Shown here one piece after another: positions 49,959-62,602 of a stretch of 64,000 nt of DNA (the first letter of the stretch is position 1; the number at the start of each line of letters is the position of its first letter). A program made the position numbers and the translations under genes. Origin of the DNA: Trifolium pratense (taxonomy: Eukaryota > Streptophyta > Magnoliopsida > Fabales > Fabaceae); NCBI RefSeq assembly GCF_020283565.1, contig NC_060061.1:310001-374000 (forward strand). Reading direction: 5' to 3'. The notes beneath the pieces are model-generated. The model was not told the origin of the DNA. It saw nothing but the letters and a program-made list of their open reading frames with translations, and ran no database searches.

Positions 49959-50461
49959 TTATGAAGCACGGACTCCGACACCGACACCGCGACACGACAC
50001 AGACACGAACACGGACACTGCGACACCGTTAATGTAAAAAATATAGGACACCGACAGCACTACATATTTATAAAACATATAAATTGAGAATCAAAATATA
50101 TACATGTAAATTTAATTTGAGCAAGTTACTTTTTAAACAAAATTTTAAAACAAGATACGATTGTATTTTACCTTTATTTATCCATCTACGATCGAAAAAA
50201 CTAAAAATATCGTAATTAAAATGTAATATCTTCAATCCCTCATTGATCAATATTGTTGTTTCTATACATATTTTTGGGACACTTGTCTGACACGTGTCAT
50301 ACAAGTGTCTTACATGTGTTGGACACCTATCAAAGGAGTGTCAAACTAAAGGAAAAATTAAATTTTTTCCGACACAGATATGAGCTATCCGACACGTGTC
50401 GGACACCGACACGTGTCGGACACCGCGGCACGCCTAATCATAGAGGTGTCGGTGCTTCCTA
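49959..50461. mobile_element. MITE with 9-bp TSD, U8
   Basis: TSD ACTTGTATG at 49950-49958 and 50462-50470; same terminal C→T change as U7. Confidence 0.85.
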
Positions 50462-51106
50462 ACTTGTATGTGTTATTAATTAATTAGGGGGTTAAAACTT
50501 AAAAGTGCAGTAAATTATATCAAAAATAAAAAATAAAAATTGCAGCATATTTATGGCGGTTTAGGCCACCACAAAATGTCACATTTCTTGCTGAAACATT
50601 TACTAGCGGCTTTAGCCGCCACAACATAAAAGTTATTATTTTTTTTTTAAGGGTAAATGATCATTTACCCCCCTCTGCAAAATAAGCAAATTTTCGTTTA
50701 TGTCCTTATGTAGATTTTTTTTCTGTTTACCCCCTGTAAAAAATAGATTCCCTCGTTTTGCCCCCTGAGTGTACAGCAGGACACTGACTATGCAAATTTG
50801 CTGATGTGGCTTGTACACGTGGAAAAGATTATTTATATTTATTTTTTTAATTCCACGTCAGATAATATTTTTTTCAACAAAAATTTTAATTTTTTTTCCT
50901 ACAAAATTAAAAAAACGATTTTTTTTTCCAAAATAAAAAATCCTACAAAAGAAATTTAAATTATTTTTCGTACAAAATAAAAAAAACTAATTTTCTTTTT
51001 TTTTTTTCAAAAATAAGAAAATCTTACGTATCAAATTTTTTTCCTACAAAATTTTAATAAAATTTCCTACAAATACATTTTTTTCCGTACAAAATTATTA
51101 TATTTT

Positions 51107-51605
51107 GCCTAAAATTAAAAAACAAATTTTCTTATTTTGCTCCCAAATAAAGTTTATTTCCAAAATAAAGCTTTTAAAGATTTATTTTCAAATCTTTTTG
51201 AATTAAAAAAAAAATAGAATCTTCGCCGGAATCGTTTGCTTACACCGTCGTGATTGTAGTCGTCGTCTTCTACTTCGTTGTTGTCTTATGCTTCTTTCTA
51301 TTTTTCTAGTTCTAGGGCAAATGGTTTTGGTAGAAGAGAAAAACATGAATCAAACTTATTCTTCTATTTTTTTTTAATTCAAAGAGATTAACAAAAAAAA
51401 ATATAGTTTTGTTTTTAAAAAATAAAGATTATGTTTTTTTTTAATTCAAAAAAATTTGAAAATAAATCTTTCAAATTTTTATTTTGGAAATAAACTTTAT
51501 TTCGGAGTAAATTTTTATTTTTGGAGCAAAATAAGAAAATTATTTTATTTTTTCTTTGGAAATTTTTCAAATTCGCTTAGGATTTTTTCAAAAAAAATTT
51601 TGGGG
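51107..51605. repeat. AT-rich inverted repeat, U8
   Basis: Same fold-back structure, matching U7. Confidence 0.6.
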
Positions 51606-51961
51606 AAAAAAAAATAAGAAAGTTGATATATCAACTTGATCGTTTCAAATTATGCACACAAGATATTTAGTAGAATTGTTCATAATATATACTTAAATAA
51701 ATTTAGAATATTAGTATATATTTATGTTCAAAATAATATACTCCGTATTATTAGAATTTATAATTTTTTTTGAATATTTTTAAGATTCATTAGCTTTTTA
51801 TTGATTTATTTTTTGGATATGATTTATAAATTAAATTTGTTTTTGTTTTAACTCTATTTATAGAGCAATGAGTAAACTTTTAGAAGTAAACTTTTCCGCA
51901 TAAAATATTTTCTATATAATTCTGCAATTACATACCACAAAACAACTCATAATCATTTGCA

Positions 51962-52069
51962 ATGGATGAAGTTACAGGTATTTCTAATAACATACTATAA
52001 TGTTTGCTCTTGATTATTTTTTTGGGTCTGTTCTTATGAAAAGTTGCATTGATTAATAATAATTATAAA

Positions 52070-52100
<31 letters not shown>

Positions 52101-52679
52101 TTTTTCATTAATGCAATTGTTTTTTTTTGTCTAGTATCAAGCGATAGTCGTAAGGGCTTGCTAATAATCATTGGTGGTTTGCTCTTGGCTTCTGCCGTCA
52201 TCGTCGCGATCTTGGCATGTGTTATCGTCCGTGAAATTCCTAGCCTCCCAACATTTGGAGTTAAATCAGCTACCTTGAATCCTACAATAATATCTTCTAG
52301 ACTCATTTTTGAATTGGACATTGTATTCAATGTTTCGAATAACAACAACTGGCATAAGGCTTTTTACAACACTGTTTCTATTAACCTGATTAATAGCAAC
52401 ATGAGTAACCGAACCACTCTTGCCTCTACCTCATTGGAACCTTTTCAAACAAAAGATAGTTACACTGCATACAAAGAAGCTCAACTCAACAACATTGATG
52501 TTCCTATTTCTAATGGAACAACGGTTGACTTTGAGATTGGGTTGTCCAGTATTGTCAAGTTGAAGAGTTTATTAAAAAGTAAGCATAAATCTTTGAATGT
52601 TGTTTGTAGGCCTCTTAGCGTGTGTTATAATCCAGCATCAGAAAATTGGGTTTTAGTGCATGGTTTAACATGTGAGTAA
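51962..52679 (+). CDS. LEA2/NHL protein, U8 (one Glu shorter)
   Basis: Exons 51962-51977 and 52135-52679; 186 residues, TAA stop. It differs from U7 by SINLINSN (ancestral Asn) and DSYTAYK (Tyr, as in U1/U5/U6, where U7 has Asp). The microsatellite is one repeat shorter. Confidence 0.85.
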
Positions 52680-53641
52680 TTGATGAATTAATAGGAGGGA
52701 GTACTTGGCTACTATGACTTATTAATTAGTATTATTTTTTTATTGTTTTCAATTTTAGAATATTCCATTAGTTATTATTGAAATTAGTTATCATTACTAT
52801 TTGGTGTAACTAATTGAATTTAATTTTGATTTGATTTATTGAAATTAGTTATAATTTTTTCTGCTTTTTTTTGTTGAATAGTTGATTTATATTTTTTATA
52901 TTTGAACATTTCCCAATATTAATTATATTTCTTTCGTCTTACTTTTTTAACTAATTATATTTCTTTCTTACTATCCAAAATTCGTGAGTGTTAAAATATT
53001 GTGTGTGTGTGTGGGTGTTTTTTTTTTTTTTTTTTACTGAAGTGCACATTTGACTTTTTGAGAAAATAAGATATGAAGATCATTATGATTTAATTCAATT
53101 GTTTAATTTCAATACAAGCGTTAAAAATAAAACTCACAATGTGTGTTTGATTTGCTTAAAAACATTGGACTGGACCACTTTTGTTGTACCCTGATTAATT
53201 TGGAACTAGTTATGAGACCGACATATTAGATAGGAAGGGACAGAACAAAAACAAGATTTTTTGTTTCTCACTGAAGCACATGACAACTTTTTGTCCACAG
53301 TACAACTATAAAAAATACGAAATACTAATTTTATTTTCGAATATAAAAATATTATCGCCTTATATCTTTGCCCTGTATTATCTTGTTCTGTACTGTTCTG
53401 TCAAATCCTTAATGTTTTACGAATCAAACGCACCACATTGATTTTTAAAAATAATCATTATCATTAGGATTTGAGGAACTTCATATTAAAACACGATTAT
53501 TCAATTTAAAACACTATGCAACACATATACTTCATCGAAATTTGACACTTTGAAAAACAAAAACAAAAAACTCTACAACCTAGAGAAACTTAATTCGAGA
53601 CTCGACATCAAGAAAAAAAAATGCAACAACCGTGAATTGAA

Positions 53642-54469
53642 CTAACTACTTGTTGATTCTTGATTATCATTTTCGCGGCTAATTTTCTGAAGCACTTCTA
53701 CCACATGACTCATGGTAGGTCTCTTGTCTTTCTCTTCTTCAACACATTGTAAAGCCACTTCAGCCAAAGTTTCAACTTCATTTTCATCACAACCTTCTTC
53801 AATGTTGGGATCCATAATTTCTTTAACCCATGAAATACTTTCATTTCTTTTCTCTCTCAACCACATAACCAAACCTAGCTTCTCTTGTCCATTTCCCACA
53901 TCAACATCTTGTGTTGCACTCTTTCCAGTTATCATTTCCAACACAACTATTCCGTAGCTATAAACATCAACTTTAGATGTTATAGAATGATTCAAAATCC
54001 ACTCAGGTGCCATGTAACCTCTTGTTCCTCGTATCTTTGAAAAACTAGAGAATTTAGGATCATTCCTATTTCTCGATTTCGACAAACCAAAATCTGCAAC
54101 CTTTGGTTGATAGTTAGAATCCAAAAGTATGTTATGCGGTTTTACATCGCAATGCAAAATCCACTCCAAACACTCCTCGTGAATATAGGCCAAACCTTTC
54201 GCGGTACCTAAAGCTATTTCAAACCTTTTTCCCCAATCCAATCTACTAGACTTTATATGTTCCGCTAAAGAACCATTTTCCAAGTACTCATACACAAGCA
54301 TTTGATGTTTTCGCTCTACACAATAACCATACAACTCAATCAAGTTCATGTGGTTAAGTCTTCCAATGCTACTAACTTCGGCGAGAAACTCCTCTTCACC
54401 TTGATTAGCTTCCTTGACTCTCTTCACCGCTATAATTTGTTGATCCAACAATACACCCTCGTATACAAT
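53642..54469 (-). pseudogene. 5'-truncated receptor kinase, U8
   Basis: Uninterrupted remnant; protein identical to U7 and U9. Confidence 0.88.
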
Positions 54470-55513
54470 GCATGAGTTGTTGGAGAAAAGCAAGCTTTAC
54501 AAAATGTCAATGGAACTTTATGCAAAAATTGCTCCAAAAAGGACATGTAATTTGGACAATTCTTCAAACACTTGGATAATGCACCAAAAGTCTGTGTAAA
54601 ACATCAGTTTTGCTGAGATTAGAAGCAACATAGGCCTGTAAAGCAAGATTACAATGTTGTATTTGAGTTTGATCAAGAAACTTGTCATGAATATGGACCT
54701 ATAAATCAGCTTCACCATGGTCACTTCTCCCCTTCGAAACTTGGTGTTCTCAAGAAAGATAAATTCATGCTCTTGGTGTCATTGGAAAGATGGAATCCTC
54801 CTCTACAACTTAGATGTTGATGACGTGTCCTGAATACATTGGTATCATATAGAAAACTGGCCACCAAAATTCAAACTTAAAGTTGTCTGACACTTACAAA
54901 AAATTCTAAGTGTTTTTAACAGTTTTTACAATTTGACATCTCATGTTTCCTAGTTGTTATAAGCCATTCAGGAACTCTTCTGAATCCAAACTCTTCTCCA
55001 TGATATAGTATCATATGAAATATTAAAATGAAGCTCTTTTTTGCTCAAAATGGATGCTTGGATTGGAAGTTATAAGCTTGCAAGGTCATGCACTTGATAA
55101 GGTCAAAAACAACTTAGAAAAAATTTCTAAGTGTTATTTTCAACAATTTGGAGAATCAACTTTGGTCATCCACTTTAAGCATTGTAAAGATCCTTTTGAC
55201 TTCAAATCTTTTTACCACATTTCAATATGCCATGATAGCTTTCCAAAGAGTCGTTGTTTGCAAATTTATGATACTTGAGGAAGAAGATATGATCTTGAAA
55301 CGTTGGCTCCATGAACATGAAATTTTCTATACTTAGAAAAATTTCAAAACCCTAGTCTTTGATTTTTGGAACCTTTTCTTGACTTTCTTGATTCAAAACC
55401 ATGTCTTACCAAAGAGGTAAGCACAACAAGATATCTTGTATTTTATTATTTTTTTTATTATTGATGCATGAGAATATGAGGTGGGATCTTAGGTCAAAAA
55501 TTAGGGTATGACA
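54470..55513 (-). mobile_element. Ogre-like LTR fragment, U9
   Basis: Minus-strand LTR start at 55513; nearly the same as U10, with AAGTTGTCTGACACTTACAA near 54881 where U10 has AAGCTGTCTGACACTTAGAA. Confidence 0.6.
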
Positions 55514-55727
55514 GTTTGCAAGGAGAGAGGAAGAATACCGAAAACAGTTGTTGGGGGTGGTGGTGGTTTGTTGAGAAAAGAAATGAAGAGATGAGAAGGG
55601 CTTTGTGTTGGTGGTGGTTTGTTTGTTTGTTTGTTGATTGTTAAGGGAGAAAGAACGAAAATGAAGTGATGAGAGAAGGTGGGATTTTTTTTTACGCAAG
55701 TAGGTGAGATATGAGGGAGAGTAAAAG

Positions 55728-55745
55728 ACTTGTGTGTGTTATTAA
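55728..55745. other. Empty MITE insertion site, U9
   Basis: Reads GACTTGTGTGTGTTATTAAT, where U2 has ACTTGTATG–MITE–ACTTGTATG. One target copy remains with a single A→G change. It is either the pre-insertion state or a precise excision. Confidence 0.7.
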
Positions 55746-55828
55746 TTAGTGGGTTAAAACTTAAAAGTGCTGTAAATTATATCAAAAATAAAAAATAAAA
55801 ATTGCAGCATATTTATTGGCAGTTTAGG

Positions 55829-56795
55829 TGTAACATCCAATGTCAAATGTCTAGAATATTGACCAAGATATACATATTTGAGATTCAGATACATTAAAAT
55901 TTATAGAATAGCTTGTTCAAAAGAACAAGTACCTAAATTCTATATCAGGTACAAGGAAATGAAAGTTCCATTAAACAATGGTAAATAATCATCAGACATA
56001 TCTATCAGACTAATCTAACAAAACAAGGAAGAAACTAATGTAATAAAATCTTCCATCTTCAATCCTTAGTTTCTTCTTACCCCTGACTCGTTTAATCTGC
56101 TTATCTGAAAAAATAAAAAGGAGTGGGATGAGACTTAAAGCCTCAGTGAGTCCCACCTATCTTATACTAATATCATTTGTCTTGACAGTTGATTAATCAC
56201 ATAAACATATACATATTCATTTCACGATTATTTTCGGTATAATGCAAATAAAGTGTGACACAAAATTATTTGTCTAAGTTGATTTTACGGAATAATTCGA
56301 GGTGAGTAGTCTCGAACCATTCCCTTACATACCCGGCTAAATTCCCTATCATATCAGGGCTAAAGCGTACGGTCATACCTCATCTTATTGTCGTGTGAAA
56401 TTCTATATAGAATTTCAATCCAGCTCCAACTCCTACATAAGGAAGCCTTTCTGGTGCCTTATAAACTACAACTTAACATATTATTCATCATAGACATTTA
56501 GCATTAGAAATCTAACACTTGTGGCCCAAAGTCCACTACATTTCAAGATCAACTGTCAATATTCTTACCTGTCCTGAATTAACTTACAATGCATCTAGTT
56601 CATAGTTTTCTGTTTGTTTTCCCTACCCAACCTATGCAATTTATTAAGCTAACTACTATATTTTTCATTCCTATATGATCTTATTCCATTAGGGACATTA
56701 CGGTGTCCCAAAAGCGTCCGAAAATGCAAAACAGTGCAAACAGGGTTGCTGGATGTAGCTCCAGGCGCAGGAACAGTCTGGGAAACACTGTTATT
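55829..56795 (-). mobile_element. Truncated Ty3/gypsy-type LTR, U9
   Basis: On the minus strand this ends GGATGTTACA at 55829, a gypsy-type LTR 3' end. It includes GTGGGACTCACTGAGGC. It is cut at about 56791-56797, where TGTTAT joins the LEA2 3' flank. The remaining sequence is the same as in U10. Confidence 0.55.
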
Positions 56796-57580
56796 TTTTC
56801 TGCTTTTTTTTGTTGAATAGTTGATTTATATTTTTTATATTTGAACATTTCCCAATATTAATTATATTTCTTTCGTCTTACTTTTTTAACTAATTATATT
56901 TCTTTCTTACTATCCAAAATTCGTGAGTGTTAAAATATTGTGTGTGTGTGTGTGGGTGTTTTTTTTTTTTTTTTACTGAAGTGCACATTTGACTTTTTGA
57001 GAAAATAAGATATGAAGATCATTATGATTTAATTCAATTGTTTAATTTCAATACAAGCGTTAAAAATAAAACTCACAATGTGTGTTTGATTTGCTTAAAA
57101 ACATTGGACTGGACCACTTTTGTTGTACCCTGATTAATTTGGAACTAGTTATGAGACCGACATATTAGATAGGAAGGGACAGAACAAAAACAAGATTTTT
57201 TGTTTCTCACTGAAGCACATGACAACTTTTTGTCCACAGTACAACTATAAAAAATACGAAATACTAATTTTATTTTCGAATATAAAAATATTATCGCCTT
57301 ATATCTTTGCCCTGTATTATCTTGTTCTGTACTGTTCTGTCAAATCCTTAATGTTTTACGAATCAAACGCACCACATTGATTTTTAAAAATAATCATTAT
57401 CATTAGGATTTGAGGAACTTCATATTAAAACACGATTATTCAATTTAAAACACTATGCAACACATATACTTCATCGAAATTTGACACTTTGAAAAACAAA
57501 AACAAAAAACTCTACAACCTAGAGAAACTTAATTCGAGACTCGACATCAAGAAAAAAAAATGCAACAACCGTGAATTGAA

Positions 57581-58408
57581 CTAACTACTTGTTGATTCTT
57601 GATTATCATTTTCGCGGCTAATTTTCTGAAGCACTTCTACCACATGACTCATGGTAGGTCTCTTGTCTTTCTCTTCTTCAACACATTGTAAAGCCACTTC
57701 AGCCAAAGTTTCAACTTCATTTTCATCACAACCTTCTTCAATGTTGGGATCCATAATTTCTTTAACCCATGAAATACTTTCATTTCTTTTCTCTCTCAAC
57801 CACATAACCAAACCTAGCTTCTCTTGTCCATTTCCCACATCAACATCTTGTGTTGCACTCTTTCCAGTTATCATTTCCAACACAACTATTCCGTAGCTAT
57901 AAACATCAACTTTAGATGTTATAGAATGATTCAAAATCCACTCAGGTGCCATGTAACCTCTTGTTCCTCGTATCTTTGAAAAACTAGAGAATTTAGGATC
58001 ATTCCTATTTCTCGATTTCGACAAACCAAAATCTGCAACCTTTGGTTGATAGTTAGAATCCAAAAGTATGTTATGCGGTTTTACATCGCAATGCAAAATC
58101 CACTCCAAACACTCCTCGTGAATATAGGCCAAACCTTTCGCGGTACCTAAAGCTATTTCAAACCTTTTTCCCCAATCCAATCTACTAGACTTTATATGTT
58201 CCGCTAAAGAACCATTTTCCAAGTACTCATACACAAGCATTTGATGTTTTCGCTCTACACAATAACCATACAACTCAATCAAGTTCATGTGGTTAAGTCT
58301 TCCAATGCTACTAACTTCGGCGAGAAACTCCTCTTCACCTTGATTAGCTTCCTTGACTCTCTTCACCGCTATAATTTGTTGATCCAACAATACACCCTCG
58401 TATACAAT
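57581..58408 (-). pseudogene. 5'-truncated receptor kinase, U9
   Basis: Uninterrupted remnant identical in protein to U7 and U8. It now lies without a LEA2 partner; a truncated LTR replaces it. Confidence 0.88.
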
Positions 58409-59452
58409 GCATGAGTTGTTGGAGAAAAGCAAGCTTTACAAAATGTCAATGGAACTTTATGCAAAAATTGCTCCAAAAAGGACATGTAATTTGGACAATT
58501 CTTCAAACACTTGGATAATGCACCAAAAGTCTGTGTAAAACATCAGTTTTGCTGAGATTAGAAGCAACATAGGCCTGTAAAGCAAGATTACAATGTTGTA
58601 TTTGAGTTTGATCAAGAAACTTGTCATGAATATGGACCTATAAATCAGCTTCACCATGGTCACTTCTCCCCTTCGAAACTTGGTGTTCTCAAGAAAGATA
58701 AATTCATGCTCTTGGTGTCATTGGAAAGATGGAATCCTCCTCTACAACTTAGATGTTGATGACGTGTCCTGAATACATTGGTATCATATAGAAAACTGGC
58801 CACCAAAATTCAAACTTAAAGCTGTCTGACACTTAGAAAAAATTCTAAGTGTTTTTAACAGTTTTTACAATTTGACATCTCATGTTTCCTAGTTGTTATA
58901 AGCCATTCAGGAACTCTTCTGAATCCAAACTCTTCTCCATGATATAGTATCATATGAAATATTAAAATGAAGCTCTTTTTTGCTCAAAATGGATGCTTGG
59001 ATTGGAAGTTATAAGCTTGCAAGGTCATGCACTTGATAAGGTCAAAAACAACTTAGAAAAAATTTCTAAGTGTTATTTTCAACAATTTGGAGAATCAACT
59101 TTGGTCATCCACTTTAAGCATTGTAAAGATCCTTTTGACTTCAAATCTTTTTACCACATTTCAATATGCCATGATAGCTTTCCAAAGAGTCGTTGTTTGC
59201 AAATTTATGATACTTGAGGAAGAAGATATGATCTTGAAACGTTGGCTCCATGAACATGAAATTTTCTATACTTAGAAAAATTTCAAAACCCTAGTCTTTG
59301 ATTTTTGGAACCTTTTCTTGACTTTCTTGATTCAAAACCATGTCTTACCAAAGAGGTAAGCACAACAAGATATCTTGTATTTTATTATTTTTTTTATTAT
59401 TGATGCATGAGAATATGAGGTGGGATCTTAGGTCAAAAATTAGGGTATGACA
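58409..59452 (-). mobile_element. Ogre-like LTR fragment, U10
   Basis: Minus-strand LTR start at 59452. Confidence 0.6.
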
Positions 59453-59666
59453 GTTTGCAAGGAGAGAGGAAGAATACCGAAAACAGTTGTTGGGGGTGGT
59501 GGTGGTTTGTTGAGAAAAGAAATGAAGAGATGAGAAGGGCTTTGTGTTGGTGGTGGTTTGTTTGTTTGTTTGTTGATTGTTAAGGGAGAAAGAACGAAAA
59601 TGAAGTGATGAGAGAAGGTGGGATTTTTTTTTACGCAAGTAGGTGAGATATGAGGGAGAGTAAAAG

Positions 59667-59684
59667 ACTTGTGTGTGTTATTAA
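59667..59684. other. Empty MITE insertion site, U10
   Basis: Same GACTTGTGTGTGTTATTAAT empty site as in U9. Confidence 0.7.
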
Positions 59685-59767
59685 TTAGTGGGTTAAAACT
59701 TAAAAGTGCTGTAAATTATATCAAAAATAAAAAATAAAAATTGCAGCATATTTATTGGCAGTTTAGG

Positions 59768-61179
59768 TGTAACATCCAATGTCAAATGTCTAGAATATTG
59801 ACCAAGATATACATATTTGAGATTCAGATACATTAAAATTTATAGAATAGCTTGTTCAAAAGAACAAGTACCTAAATTCTATATCAGGTACAAGGAAATG
59901 AAAGTTCCATTAAACAATGGTAAATAATCATCAGACATATCTATCAGACTAATCTAACAAAACAAGGAAGAAACTAATGTAATAAAATCTTCCATCTTCA
60001 ATCCTTAGTTTCTTCTTACCCCTGACTCGTTTAATCTGCTTATCTGAAAAAATAAAAAGGAGTGGGATGAGACTTAAAGCCTCAGTGAGTCCCACCTATC
60101 TTATACTAATATCATTTGTCTTGACAGTTGATTAATCACATAAACATATACATATTCATTTCACGATTATTTTCGGTATAATGCAAATAAAGTGTGACAC
60201 AAAATTATTTGTCTAAGTTGATTTTACGGAATAATTCGAGGTGAGTAGTCTCGAACCATTCCCTTACATACCCGGCTAAATTCCCTATCATATCAGGGCT
60301 AAAGCGTACGGTCATACCTCATCTTATTGTCGTGTGAAATTCTATATAGAATTTCAATCCAGCTCCAACTCCTACATAAGGAAGCCTTTCTGGTGCCTTA
60401 TAAACTACAACTTAACATATTATTCATCATAGACATTTAGCATTAGAAATCTAACACTTGTGGCCCAAAGTCCACTACATTTCAAGATCAACTGTCAATA
60501 TTCTTACCTGTCCTGAATTAACTTACAATGCATCTAGTTCATAGTTTTCTGTTTGTTTTCCCTACCCAACCTATGCAATTTATTAAGCTAACTACTATAT
60601 TTTTCATTCCTATATGATCTTATTCCATTAGGGACATTACGGTGTCCCAAAAGCGTCCGAAAATGCAAAACAGTGCAAACAGGGTTGCTGGATGTAGCTC
60701 CAGGCGCAGGAACAGTCTGGGAAACACTGTTATTTGCCCTTCCAGCGCAGTGGTCCGCGCCCCAGCGCAAAGGGCTGAATGCTCAGGTGGCCAGTTTCCT
60801 GCAAAAAAATTCAGTTTGTACCATTATCCTCACAGTCCTAGCCTTACTCTAGATGCATTTTAGTGACAATTTAGGCCAACAGTTAGTAGCACAACAAGGG
60901 CAAGGGAAGTCACCAAGATTCATAAACAACATGCATTAAATCTATACAATTTGAGAGAACTAATCTACAGGGGCAATCTCATCAAAGTACAATTTCTCAT
61001 GAAATAGTTTCTAGTTCTAACTACCCGTAAACCCAATTCTCCATGAGAATAGTGGGGAGACTATTTTGGTAAGGATTTCTATCTATGGAACTCACCTCTG
61101 TAATTGTAGCTCTCTCAACACTTGATTATTACAACCACAACATAGTCTACATCAAAAGCTTGTTCTCCAATCTAGTCTA
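59768..61179 (-). mobile_element. Ty3/gypsy-type LTR fragment replacing LEA2, U10
   Basis: Minus-strand end GGATGTTACA at 59768. It extends further than in U9, through a GCGCAG/GCGCTGG-rich part (60700-60780), to about 61179, where CTAG joins the kinase-side spacer at TACAACTATAAAAAATACG. The whole MITE-to-LEA2-to-mid-spacer interval is missing. No domain-coding sequence is seen. Reading frames across 60588-60863 are GC-rich LTR noise. Confidence 0.55.
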
Positions 61180-61346
61180 GTACAACTATAAAAAATACGA
61201 AATACTAATTTTATTTTCGAATATAAAAAATTATCGCCTTATATCTTTGCCCTGTATTATCTTGTTATGTACTGTTCTGTCAAATCCTTACTGTTTTACG
61301 AATCAAACGCACCACATTGATTTTTAAAAATAATCATTATCATTAG

Positions 61347-61574
61347 TGTTGGATATTCCGCCTTCATTGCGGTCTGCCCCCATCTGCCTAATTGCGGCAT
61401 TTGAGTTGCCTTCATTGCAGCCTCCAACACCTTCATTGTGTTGGGTGTGAAGGGGTGGATTTATTCCCACATTGCTAAGAGATATGGCCTGTGTAGCGTT
61501 TATATAGCTTTGGCAACCCTCACCTTACAAGCCGGTTTTGTAGGAATGAGTTAGGCCCAATATAAAATCTAAGA
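61347..61574 (+). repeat. TRIM LTR 1 (type A, 228 bp)
   Basis: Starts TGTTGGATATTCC, ends ATCTAAGA, with a TATA-like GTTTATATAGC. Primer-binding site at 61575-61587. Confidence 0.88.
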
Positions 61575-61676
61575 TGGTATCAGAGCCTCTCCAAGATCCG
61601 TTGGGCCACCCGATATCGGGTCACCTACCATTTATATCCGCGTACCAAGCCCAATAGCGCTGGACGCGAGGGGGTG

Positions 61677-61796
61677 TGTTAAGAAGTCCCACATCGGTTG
61701 AGAGATGGCCTGACTAAGTGTTTATAAACTAGAGGCAATCCTCACCTTACAAGCCGGTTTTGTAGGGATGAGTTAGGCCCAATATAAAATCTGACA
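61677..61796 (+). repeat. TRIM LTR 2 (type B, 120 bp)
   Basis: Starts TGTTAAGAAGTCCCACATC and ends ATCTGACA. It shares the 3' part (CTTACAAGCCGGTTTTGTAG) with type A but has a different, shorter 5' part. Primer-binding site starts at 61797. Confidence 0.88.
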
Positions 61797-61881
61797 TGGT
61801 ATCAGAGCCTATCCTAGACCTATTGTTGGGCTTCCCGCATCGTCCACGCTTCAGGCCCATTGGGCCTGAGCGTGAGGGGTG

Positions 61882-62109
61882 TGTTGGATATTCCGCCTTC
61901 ATTGCGGTCCGCCCCCATCTGCCTAATTGTGGCAGATGAGTTGCCTTCATTGCAGCCTCCAACACCTTCATTGTGTTGGGTGTGAAGGGGTGGATTTAGT
62001 CCCACATTGCTAAGAGATATGGCCTGTGTAGCGTTTATATAGCTTAGGCAACCCTCACCTTACAAGCCGGTTTTGTAGGAATGAGTTAGGCCCAATATAA
62101 AATCTAAGA
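61882..62109 (+). repeat. TRIM LTR 3 (type A, 228 bp)
   Basis: Near-identical to LTR 1; primer-binding site starts at 62110. Confidence 0.88.
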
Positions 62110-62195
62110 TGGTATCAGAGCCTATCCTAGATCTATTGTTGGGCTTCCCGCATCGTCCACGCTTCAGGCCCATTGGACCTGAGCGTGAGGGGGTG

Positions 62196-62423
62196 TGTTG
62201 GATATTCCGCCTTCATTGCGGTCCGCCCCCATCTGCCTAATTGCGGCATTTGAGTTGCCTTCATTGCAGCCTCCAACACCTTCATTGTGTTGGGTGTGAA
62301 GGGGTGGATTTAGTCCCACATTGCTAAGAGATATGGCCTGTGTAGCGTTTATATAGCTTTGGCAACCCTCACCTTAGAAGCCGGTTTTGTAGGAATGAGT
62401 TAGGCCCAATATAAAATCTAAGA
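62196..62423 (+). repeat. TRIM LTR 4 (type A, 228 bp, terminal)
   Basis: Ends ATCTAAGA directly against the right ATTAG duplication. Confidence 0.88.
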
Positions 62424-62602
62424 ATTAGGATTTGAGGAACTTCATATTAAAACATGATTATTCAATTTAAAACACTATGCAACACATATACTTCATCGAA
62501 ATTTGACACTTTGAAAAACAAAAACAAAAAACTCTACAACCTAGAGAAACTCAATTCGAGACTCGACATCAAGAAAAAAAAATGCAACAACCGTGAATTG
62601 AA

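Larger units (their letters stand above)
48690..54469. repeat. Tandem array unit U8 (5,780 bp)
   Basis: Near-identical to U7. It is the last unit that keeps the MITE and LEA2. Confidence 0.94.
54470..58408. repeat. Tandem array unit U9 (3,939 bp), chimeric, LEA2 lost
   Basis: The left part matches U10 (empty MITE site, LTR fragment). From about 56797 it matches the LEA2 3' flank and kinase of U7/U8. The join is at a short GTTAT/TTT overlap. Confidence 0.9.
61347..62423 (+). mobile_element. Tandem TRIM element with four LTRs and 5-bp TSD
   Basis: Flanked by ATTAG (61342-61346, 62424-62428), an exact target duplication; the empty site is seen in other units as CATTAGGATTTG. The order is LTR–internal–LTR–internal–LTR–internal–LTR. 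After each of the first three LTRs comes TGGTATCAGAGCC, the primer-binding site complementary to initiator tRNA-Met. Before LTRs 2 and 4 is a purine tract (GCGAGGGGGTG or GTGAGGGGGTG), with GTGAGGGGTG before LTR 3. No protein is encoded, which with the small size defines a TRIM. No 5S rRNA sequence is present, so it is not Cassandra. Confidence 0.92.

Noticed and set aside
61347..62423. Possible Cassandra-type element
   Set aside because: No 5S rRNA-like sequence in the LTRs; the primer site and PPT fit a different TRIM.
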